Source: Planctomycetota bacterium
GTDB lineage: Bacteria; Planctomycetota; UBA1135; JACQFD01
Direction of reading: 5' to 3'
Length of the DNA stretch: 64,000 nt
NCBI GenBank assembly: GCA_016792805.1
Contig: JAEUHX010000034.1
Coordinates: forward strand, 124,001-188,000
The translations under genes and the position numbers were made by a program. Each line of letters starts with the position of its first letter. Position 1 is the stretch's first letter. Positions 26,859 through 32,875 of the stretch are shown here, one piece after another. The notes under the pieces were generated by a model. The model did not search any database. It was not told the origin of the DNA and was given only the letters and a program-made list of their open reading frames with translations.

Positions 26859-28568
26859 TTACTTCGAGTCCGAAGGTCGCGACGCGGGGCGCAGCCGAGC
26901 TGCATCGGCGCACCCGTCTTTGTCGCCGAGCTTACAGGCCGCTTTGTAATAGGCGCGAGCCTTCGAGGCGTCCTGCGCGCGCCCCTTGCCGAACTCGTAC
27001 GCGCGACCCACGAGGCGGTAGATCACGGGGTCGGCCCCCTTGGCGCATTGGGTTTCGAGATGGTCGAGCGCGAAGAGAACGGCCTTGGCCGGCTTCGCTC
27101 CCTCGACGGCGAGGAATTGTGTAACGAGATTCGCCGAGCCCGCGAGGCTCCCGAGCTTGCTCGCGCGGGCGAAGCACTTCGCCGCCATCGTCGGATCCTT
27201 CGGCACGAGCTCACCTCGAAGGTAAAGCCCGCCCATTTCATTCCAGGCATCGGTCGAATCGGCTCGTGTGTGAGCTTTCAACACTTCGACCAGTCCCTTG
27301 CCGGCGTTGGGCCTACCTTCGGCGAGTGCCTTTCGCCAAAACTCAAGCGTCCGGCCTTCGTGCTGCGCCCCCACATATCCCGATCCAAGCATCACCAAGA
27401 ACAGCGCTGCCCAGGCGGTCATGTGTACGAGATTCCACCGGCGGGGCGTCAGTGCGGATGCCTTCTGCGCGGCGCGCTCGAGCCAACCGACCGACGCGAT
27501 CCGATCGATCCAGCGAACACACAGATTCAACAGCGGAATCGGGAGCAGCTTGTCGTAGACCGTGAGCGAACCAGCCTGAGTGAGGATGCCGTAGGCCACG
27601 AACACGGCGCAGCCGTACAGAAATCCGAAGATTGTCTTGCCGACGTTCGTTCGCGGCGACGTGGCCGGGTCGGTGACCAGGAGGTGAAATCCCAGGAAGA
27701 CGGGCGCAGGAATGTTGGAGAAGACAAAGTAGTAGGTTCCCGAGTGCCATTTGTAGATGAGGCTCAGGAGCGCCAGTGTCGCTGCCGCCGTGAGCGTCAT
27801 CAGCGTCACCGAGAAGAAGTACTGAACGATCAGCCCGAGGAGGAAGACCTGCAGGTAGATGTGCTCGGGCTTCGAGAACGTGTCCGCGATTCGGCCGGCC
27901 CAGGTGTACTCCGTCGTGCCGGTTGCGATGAGAATCACCGAAACGATCGCCAGCGCGAAGGCGGATGGATTGAAAATGTGCGAACGGCGGCCGTCTCGCT
28001 CCCATCGCACGAACTCCTTTCCGAACGCTGCCAGCGCGATCATGGCGAACTGGAAGGCGAACCAATCATCCTTGAACCACAGAAACACGTTGGTGCTGAG
28101 GATGATGGGGATCGGCCCGCAGCCAAGGCGCCACGCGCGGCCCCGCGACCAGGCGATGAGCGCCTCCAGCGCGTAGAGAAAGACGAGCTGAGAGAGGATC
28201 AGCGGGATCTCGGTGAAGACGTCGGTCCAGTAGGTGCCCCAGTAGCCATAGATGCAGAGCTGAACTCCACCCTGAATGTAATGTGACTTGAGCGGCGCAA
28301 CGAGTTCCAGGTCATAGGTTCGCCCCGAGCGCAGGCCCGTGGCGAAGAGTGCTGCGGCCCAAATGAGCAGCGCACCGGCCGATCCGAAGAAGGCGTACAG
28401 AAGATTCGGGTTCTGGTGGACGCGCGGAAGCAGCGTTGTCGCCAGCAGCAGGCCAATAAATCCGAGCGCCGCAAGCGGCAGACGCGATCGATTCGGCGCG
28501 GCGCAAGCCGATGCCTTCCACTGCTCGGTCTCGGTGGGCGCCGTCGGGATTGTTGGTTGTGCGTGCAT
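26859..28568 (-). CDS. NqrB/RnfD-like membrane protein fused to Sel1-like repeats
   Basis: A 569-residue protein. Residues 30-400 form about ten membrane helices with features of the NqrB/RnfD family, in which the related subunits carry covalent FMN: HIFNPSAFALAIVSV and LLVTDPATSPRTNVGKTIFG. The last 150 residues are soluble Sel1/TPR-like helical repeats (DAWNEMGGLYLRGE, CFARASKLGSLAG and YKAACKLGDKDGC). The usual FMN-threonine motif S-G-A-T was not recognised. None of the other nqr or rnf genes is present, so this is a stand-alone relative. I start it at ATG 28568; open sequence upstream looks non-coding. The gene could couple membrane redox cofactors to an unknown partner bound by the repeats. 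Confidence 0.75.
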   Translation of the reverse strand: MHAQPTIPTAPTETEQWKASACAAPNRSRLPLAALGFIGLLLATTLLPRVHQNPNLLYAFFGSAGALLIWAAALFATGLRSGRTYDLELVAPLKSHYIQGGVQLCIYGYWGTYWTDVFTEIPLILSQLVFLYALEALIAWSRGRAWRLGCGPIPIILSTNVFLWFKDDWFAFQFAMIALAAFGKEFVRWERDGRRSHIFNPSAFALAIVSVILIATGTTEYTWAGRIADTFSKPEHIYLQVFLLGLIVQYFFSVTLMTLTAAATLALLSLIYKWHSGTYYFVFSNIPAPVFLGFHLLVTDPATSPRTNVGKTIFGFLYGCAVFVAYGILTQAGSLTVYDKLLPIPLLNLCVRWIDRIASVGWLERAAQKASALTPRRWNLVHMTAWAALFLVMLGSGYVGAQHEGRTLEFWRKALAEGRPNAGKGLVEVLKAHTRADSTDAWNEMGGLYLRGELVPKDPTMAAKCFARASKLGSLAGSANLVTQFLAVEGAKPAKAVLFALDHLETQCAKGADPVIYRLVGRAYEFGKGRAQDASKARAYYKAACKLGDKDGCADAARLRPASRPSDSK

Positions 28569-28985
28569 GGAGGATCGCTTCAATGGGCTCTCTCGCGTCG
28601 AATCGAGTCTGTAGCGCCGAGAGCGGATTACGTTCGTTTTCTGGCAAACAAAGCTATTCCGATACGCCCAGCCGTCCACCCGAGCTGTGGCGCGCTCGGA
28701 GCGAGCCCCTCCGTTGCAAACATTCGCTCTACGGTGGGCGCGTAAGAATTCGCGCGTGCCGCGGCGCACCCCCTTGGCGAGAGAGGCGCAGGAGCCGCGC
28801 CTCGTAGGATCTACGCGCAGGATCTGCGGGGGGGCCATCGGCGGATCGAATCGGAGCGCAGTCAATCCCATCGGCTCGGCTACAGTTCATTGCGATGCCG
28901 CGTATCTGTGGCTCGGCCGGTGGCAACGTGGTCGCCGGTCCAGGTCGGATCCACGACGGCAGGTTCTCCGTCCCCACTGCTCGAC
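28569..28985. other. intergenic region between divergent genes
   Basis: This 417-bp stretch separates the divergent NqrB-like and NQ-repeat genes and must hold their promoters. I see no convincing gene. It contains two touching 13-bp palindromes at 28803-28815 and 28816-28828 and the imperfect inverted repeat GCGCGTAAGAATTCGCGC near 28738. An open frame from TTG 28890 could extend the NQ-repeat protein but does not look coding. Confidence 0.5.
28803..28828. repeat. two touching 13-bp palindromes with GAT centres
   Basis: CGTAGGATCTACG and CGCAGGATCTGCG lie end to end. They differ by one base per arm, and the change is complementary, so both keep a 5-bp stem around GAT. This could be an operator for a dimeric protein; no partner is identified. 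Confidence 0.45.
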
Positions 28986-29237
28986 ATGGCTGAAGATCGC
29001 GTCGTGAAGAACCAGCAGAAGATTCTGGGCAATCAGGCCCGGATCATTGCAAATCAGGGCTCCATCAAGTCGAACCAGAAGACGATCCTTGATAATCAGA
29101 AGACGATCAAGGCGAACCAGAAGTTGATTCTCCAGAACCAGGGCAAGCTCAATGCGATTCTTGCCAACCAGGGCAAGCTCGACGCGATTCTTGCCAATCA
29201 AGGCAAGATTCTCGCTGCCCTCGGCAAGCTGAAGTAA
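28986..29237 (+). CDS. small NQ-heptad coiled-coil protein
   Basis: An 83-residue protein made almost wholly of a repeating seven-residue unit beginning Asn-Gln: NQQKILG, NQARIIA, NQGSIKS, NQKTILD, NQKTIKA, NQKLILQ, followed by two ten-residue variants (NQGKLNAILA and NQGKLDAILA). Hydrophobic Ile/Leu recur at heptad spacing with Asn and Lys between, which predicts a long parallel coiled coil with polar core positions. No signal peptide or membrane segment is seen. The ATG at 28986 precedes the repeats directly. Its function is unknown. It lies 56 bp upstream of the predicted selenoprotein gene on the same strand and may share its transcript. Confidence 0.75.
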   Translation: MAEDRVVKNQQKILGNQARIIANQGSIKSNQKTILDNQKTIKANQKLILQNQGKLNAILANQGKLDAILANQGKILAALGKLK

Positions 29238-29293
29238 GCTTTGCCTCGCGGGCGCAGCGGCGAGGTTTGGCCGCGCGCCCGCGGTCTCGTTTT

Positions 29294-29929
29294 ATGAAGA
29301 TCCTGAAGATCGTCGGCTGCCTTGTGGGGCTCGCCGTGCTTGCGGCGGGTGGGTACATCGTTTGGATGATCGGTCCCCGGAACATCATTGGGATGCTCCG
29401 GTACGACACGCGACGCGAGGGCGAACTAAAAGTGGGAGACGCTGCGCCGGACGTTCCGCTGCTCTCGCTCGACGGCGCCGAGGAGAGGCTCGCTGGCCGG
29501 ATCGGCGACGTTCCCACAGTTCTTATCTTCGGCAGCTTCACCTGACCGCCGTTCCGGCGCTCGGTCGAGCGCCTCGAGAAAATCGCCGCCGCTCACGCGG
29601 AGCGCGCAAGATTCTTGACCATCTATATTCGCGAGGCGCATCCGACGGATGAGTGGCAGATGACGGTGAACGAGAAGGAGGACGTCTGCTACCCCCAGCC
29701 GCGGACGACGGACGAGCGCGTCTCGATCGCGAAAGACTTCGTCCGCAGGTTCCACTATTCGATCCCGATGCTCGTCGACCCGATCGAGAATCCCGCCGAT
29801 CGGATCTACGCGGGGTGGCCTGAGCGGATCTATATCATCGGTGCGGACCGCAGCATCCTCTTCAAGGGTGAAATGGGGCCCTTTGGCTTCGATCTCGACG
29901 GCCTCGAGGCGTGGTTCGCAGCTCGCTAG
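29294..29929 (+). CDS. iodothyronine-deiodinase-like selenoprotein, in-frame TGA read as selenocysteine
   Basis: A 211-residue product if TGA 29543-29545 is read as Sec84. There is an N-terminal membrane helix (about 6-24), then a thioredoxin-fold domain of the iodothyronine deiodinase family. The active site reads FGSFT-Sec-PPF, the same pattern as F-G-S-x-T-U-P-P/S-F in animal deiodinases. Downstream, in the same frame, are IYIREAHPTDEW, matching the deiodinase I-Y-I-x-E-A-H-x-S/T-D-x-W block, and PERIYII with ILFKGEMGPFGF, matching P-E-R-L-Y-I-I and the K-G-x-x-G-P block. Similarity on both sides of the TGA rules out two separate genes. A SECIS-like hairpin follows. The physiological role is unknown: reductive dehalogenation or peroxide/thiol chemistry are possible. 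Automated annotation would split it into two short ORFs. Confidence 0.85.
29543..29573 (+). promoter_or_regulatory. selenocysteine codon and candidate bacterial SECIS hairpin
   Basis: After the TGA at 29543-29545 and a 10-nt spacer, a perfect 7-bp stem GGCGCTC (29556-29562) / GAGCGCC (29567-29573) closes the loop GGTC. The loop begins 17 nt after the TGA, within the range seen for bacterial SECIS elements, and starts with G residues as SelB-binding loops usually do. Confidence 0.7.
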
Positions 29930-29978
29930 GATTCCCGCGGCGTTCTCAATCGGCGGCCCCGTCGATGAGCCCGTGACA

Positions 29979-30110
29979 GAAGTCGTCCGAGCTGCGGCCA
30001 TGGACTTCTCGCGGTCCCATCGTCGGACGGCCCCGCCGTAACTTCTTGTTACGTCTACGGCAATCCTTCTCGATCTCGCGCAAGATCCGCGCGCTCGCAG
30101 TGCGCAGCAC
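29979..30110 (-). repeat. dispersed repeat family 1 (copy G)
   Basis: A nearly full-length core of family 1 on the minus strand: GCGAGCGCGCGGATCTTG, CGCGAGATCGAGAAGGA, GCCGTAGACGTAAC, AAGTTACGGCG and CGCAGCTCGGACGAC in order. The central stem is CGTAAC/GTTACG (+ strand 30037-30042 and 30048-30053), a compensated version of CGTAGC/GCTACG in the copy at 32.6 kb. It lies between convergent genes and supplies the end of the EamA reading frame. Confidence 0.75.
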
Positions 30111-30993
30111 CGGTGCGAGCACCTGGAGCGATCTTGCCAGGGGCAGCGAACCTCGCGGCAAGCCAGGTGCCGAGCAGGATCGTCGCGCCGCCGGCCAGCA
30201 TCGTGGGGTGCAGCGGCTCGCCGCGGAAAATTGCACTCCAGAGCACGCCAAAGGCAGGAATCAGATAAGTGACCGTGATAGCGCGCGAAGGCCCGATATT
30301 CTTGATGAGCCGAAAGTACAGAACATAAGCGAGCCCCGTGCAAACGATTCCGAGTGCGACGGCGGCAGCCCAAGCGGCGGAGCTCGGGACGGCAGCCGGC
30401 GGCATGACAGCGGCAAGAGGCAAGAGAAGCATGGCGGCGGCGATCTGGCTTCCGCCGGCGATCACGATGGGGTTCACACCCGCCAGCCTTCGTCGCGTGT
30501 AGTGCGTTGAGACTCCGTAGCAGAGCGCAGCCAGGAGGCCGGCGCCGATCGCTACACGATCTCCCGCGACGCCGAGCTTCTCCCACACGAGAAGTACAAC
30601 TCCTCCGAAGCCCAACAAAAGCCCGGCGACGCGCGCGATCGGCCAGCGTTCCCCAAGAAAGACCATGGAGATGAGGCCGGCGAAGAGCGGCGCCGTCGCA
30701 TTGAGCACCGAAGAGTAGCCGGCAGGCAGGCTTAGCGTCGCAAAGGCGAAGAGAGAGAACGGAATCGCGGAATTGAGGGCTCCGAGAAAAAGTAACTTCT
30801 TTGGATAGGCGGCCGCCTCGCGCAGCGCTCCCCGAGATGACAGGATCGCCCCGAGGAAGGCCGCGGCGATGAGCACGCGCACTGCAATGAGCGGAACAGG
30901 CCCGAACTCGGGACTCGCCGTCTTCATGAGCGGGAACGATCCGCCCCAGATGGCGCCCAGCAGCAGAAACTCTGTGATGTCGGAGCGGCGCAT
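30055..30993 (-). CDS. EamA/DMT-family transporter
   Basis: A 312-residue inner-membrane protein with ten predicted helices in two EamA halves (about 5-140 and 150-285), each rich in Gly/Ala/Pro and with typical motifs such as APLFAGLISMVFLGER and the second-half block IGPSRAITVTYLIPAFGVLWSAIFRGE. Family members export amino acids, metabolites or nucleotides. It follows the Lrp/AsnC-type regulator by 7 bp on the same strand, a common arrangement in which the regulator controls an amino-acid exporter. The last 18 or so residues (GAAHCERADLARDREGLP) are encoded by the family-1 repeat, so the original C-terminus was probably replaced when the repeat arose. Confidence 0.88.
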   Translation of the reverse strand: MRRSDITEFLLLGAIWGGSFPLMKTASPEFGPVPLIAVRVLIAAAFLGAILSSRGALREAAAYPKKLLFLGALNSAIPFSLFAFATLSLPAGYSSVLNATAPLFAGLISMVFLGERWPIARVAGLLLGFGGVVLLVWEKLGVAGDRVAIGAGLLAALCYGVSTHYTRRRLAGVNPIVIAGGSQIAAAMLLLPLAAVMPPAAVPSSAAWAAAVALGIVCTGLAYVLYFRLIKNIGPSRAITVTYLIPAFGVLWSAIFRGEPLHPTMLAGGATILLGTWLAARFAAPGKIAPGARTGAAHCERADLARDREGLP

Positions 30994-31000
30994 CGAGACG

Positions 31001-31474
31001 TTACTCCGTCTCGGCGGGAGATGCTTCGATCGGAAGCGCCGCGCTTTCCTTGAGCGTCCTTAGCACAATTGTGGAGCGCGTTCCGCGCACGCTCGAGATC
31101 GGGCCGAACCGCTCGCTCAGGACGCGCGCAAGGTCTTCCGTGTCGCGCACCCGGAGCTTCACCAAATAGCAATCGTCCCCGGCGACGAGATGGACCTCTT
31201 GAGCCTCGGGGAATTTTGCAAACTCGAGCCCGGCGAGCTTTTTGCCGCCCGGCTCCGCCGTGCTCACAAAAACAAATGCGGTCAGGCCGAGGCCGACGCT
31301 CTTTGCGTCGATCCGGCTCTCATAGCCCAGGAGGACTCCGCGCTGCTCAAGCTTGCGGATCCTCTCGAGGATCGCCGAGGGCGCCATCTCGAGTTCACGA
31401 GCGATGTCGGCATTGCTGATGCGGGCATTCCGCTGAAGGAGCCCGAGGATGCGCAAATCGATGTTGTCTGCCAT
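31001..31474 (-). CDS. Lrp/AsnC-family transcriptional regulator
   Basis: A 157-residue regulator: an AsnC-type winged HTH (about 1-60, with LRILGLLQRNARISNADIAREL and APSAILERIRKLE) and an RAM/ActD ligand-binding domain (70-150, VHLVAGDDCYLVKLRVRD). Proteins of this family form octamers and sense amino acids. It is the first gene of a two-gene unit with the EamA transporter, so export of an amino acid or related metabolite is its likely target. The 290 bp upstream, shared with the divergent 75-residue gene, should contain its operator; I found no clear Lrp box by eye. Confidence 0.9.
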   Translation of the reverse strand: MADNIDLRILGLLQRNARISNADIARELEMAPSAILERIRKLEQRGVLLGYESRIDAKSVGLGLTAFVFVSTAEPGGKKLAGLEFAKFPEAQEVHLVAGDDCYLVKLRVRDTEDLARVLSERFGPISSVRGTRSTIVLRTLKESAALPIEASPAETE

Positions 31475-31764
31475 GTTTCGAAGTAAATTCGATTAGAGAC
31501 TTAAATTGCCGTTGATTCGTTTCTGGCATGAATACAGCGCCGAATGAATGGCTGTCAAGGCTCCCGTGCGGCGACTGGCGCTGTCGGCGTCGGCGCACCT
31601 CGCTGGCGCATTCCGCTTCGGGGGCGAGGCCTGCCGCGCGGCTCTCCCTTGTCCTGCTGTACCCACCAAAGTGGTATACCGTCCCACTGCCAGACGGCGC
31701 CTTAAGCCGCGCGAGATCGCTCGCGTGCATGCGCCGCGAAATCGACCCCCAATCGCCACCTCCC

Positions 31765-31992
31765 ATGGCCACGAAATGCCCCGTCACGCGCGCGGAGTTC
31801 CTCGCCAAGGCCGAGCCGGTCAAAATTGAGATCGGTGGCACGATCATCCTCGCGGATAAGAAAGAATTCTCCACTGGCTCCTTCGGCTGGTATGCCAACG
31901 GAAAAGCTACCGTGATGGTCGACGGCAAGCCCGTGCCTGTTCAAATATCAGCAAACTTGACTGCGATCGGCAGCAAGGAAGCAGGCGCTTAG
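31765..31992 (+). CDS. small conserved protein of unknown function (75 aa)
   Basis: A 75-residue soluble protein with alternating beta-strand character: VKIEIGGTIILADKKEFSTG, SFGWYANGKATVMVDG and VPVQISANLTAIGS. The K-E-F-S-T-G-S-x-G-W-Y-x-N-G-K core is, as I recall, shared by small uncharacterised proteins of other bacteria. It has no cysteine pair or signal peptide. The start is ATG 31765; the frame extends upstream without a better ribosome binding site. The HTH gene begins 34 bp later on the same strand, so the two may be an operon. Confidence 0.65.
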   Translation: MATKCPVTRAEFLAKAEPVKIEIGGTIILADKKEFSTGSFGWYANGKATVMVDGKPVPVQISANLTAIGSKEAGA

Positions 31993-32026
31993 GCGCCTTT
32001 CATTTTCCATACCCATCGAGATATCA

Positions 32027-32506
32027 ATGTTCTTTGGCGAGTGGTTAGCTTCGCGCAGGGCGGAGCTCGGTCTCACCCTTCGCGACATCGCCGAGACGGC
32101 TGGCGTGCCGCCGATCAAAGTTTCCCTTTGGGAGCGCGGATATGAGGATCCGCCCTACGAGGTGCGCGACGCCTGCTGGGATGCCATGAAGCGCGACGGC
32201 GAAGTGCCGCCGCTCGACCCGGCGCCCTTCCTGATGAAGCGGGAGGATCCGCTCGCGGCCGTGCAGTTCAAGCCCGCGCGACGCCGCGGCAAAGGGAAGC
32301 TCTGGATCGAGGAGTTCGCCGAGCAGAAGGGGACGACGCTCGACGACGTCCTGCGCGCATTCGGAATGAACCCGGCTACCAAGTATCAGTGGCGGACCGG
32401 AAAATTGCCTTCTTACCAAACTCGCTGGAAGATCATACAGTTCCTCGAAGTGCCGGAGGCGCTCGTCCGCGAGCACGGCTGGGACAGTCGCGACAGCGAC
32501 GGGTAG
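32027..32506 (+). CDS. XRE-like helix-turn-helix protein
   Basis: A 159-residue DNA-binding protein with an N-terminal Cro/C1-type HTH (about residues 5-50: LASRRAELGLTLRDIAETAG, then VSLWERGYEDPP). A basic linker KPARRRGKGKLW leads to a second helix-turn-helix-like segment (about 100-150: TLDDVLRAFGMNPATKYQWRTGKLP). No sensor or enzymatic domain is seen. It follows the 75-residue gene and faces clpB; two structured repeats fill the space between them. The target genes are unknown. Confidence 0.75.
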   Translation: MFFGEWLASRRAELGLTLRDIAETAGVPPIKVSLWERGYEDPPYEVRDACWDAMKRDGEVPPLDPAPFLMKREDPLAAVQFKPARRRGKGKLWIEEFAEQKGTTLDDVLRAFGMNPATKYQWRTGKLPSYQTRWKIIQFLEVPEALVREHGWDSRDSDG

Positions 32507-32559
32507 GGAATGGGGCGGGGGGTCGGACTTACCCCGATCGATTTGTAGGGTTGGCGCTT

Positions 32560-32723
32560 GGAGGACGTTTCAAAAGTCATCCGAGTTGCGCGTGGGCTTC
32601 GTCACCCATCGCTGCGTCGCCTCGTCCTCGTCGTAGCTCCTTGGCTACGCCTGCGGCGATGCTTTTTGCGCTGGGCGACGAATCCTCGCGCTCGCTTTGC
32701 AGAGCACTTTTGAAACGTCCTCC
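32560..32723 (-). repeat. dispersed repeat family 1, copy with perfect terminal inverted repeats (copy A)
   Basis: A 164-bp element bounded by a perfect 18-bp inverted repeat, GGAGGACGTTTCAAAAGT at 32560-32577 and its complement at 32706-32723. On the minus strand the interior reads GCTCTGCAAAGCGAGCGCG, GCAGGCGTAGCCAAGGAG, CTACGACGAGG and CAACTCGGATGAC. The central stem CGTAGC/GCTACG lies at 32632-32649. It encodes nothing recognisable; the form is that of a MITE-like or REP-like element between convergent genes. I see no obvious target-site duplication. Confidence 0.8.
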
Positions 32724-32738
32724 TTGCGCCGAGCGATG

Positions 32739-32833
32739 GCGCGGGGCTTGCCCCGCGCGAGGAGCAATGGGCAGCGCGATGCTTTATCCGGACGCGCACG
32801 CGCGTCCGAATCGGCGCGGGGGACGCCCGCGCC
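32739..32833. repeat. dispersed repeat family 2 (second copy)
   Basis: Three successive GC-rich hairpins: GCGCGGGG/CCCCGCGC (32739-32758), a palindrome CGGACGCG-CACG-CGCGTCCG (32789-32808) preceded by TTTATC, and GGCGCGGG/CCCGCGCC (32813-32833). The order and linkers match the array at 18.15-18.28 kb although the stems differ. It lies between a family-1 copy and the clpB stop, so it may also end clpB transcription. Confidence 0.6.
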
Positions 32834-32875
32834 CCATACGGCTTGGGAAAGGAGTTCCTGGCGCCGCCCTCGGCG

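Noticed and set aside
26670-28286. 538-codon plus-strand frame opposite the NqrB-like gene
   Set aside because: The minus strand shows membrane helices and conserved motifs; the plus frame shows none.
29615-29929. Separate gene starting at TTG 29615 after the TGA
   Set aside because: It lacks the active-site half of the fold, has no ribosome binding site, and continues the same frame and family alignment as the upstream part.
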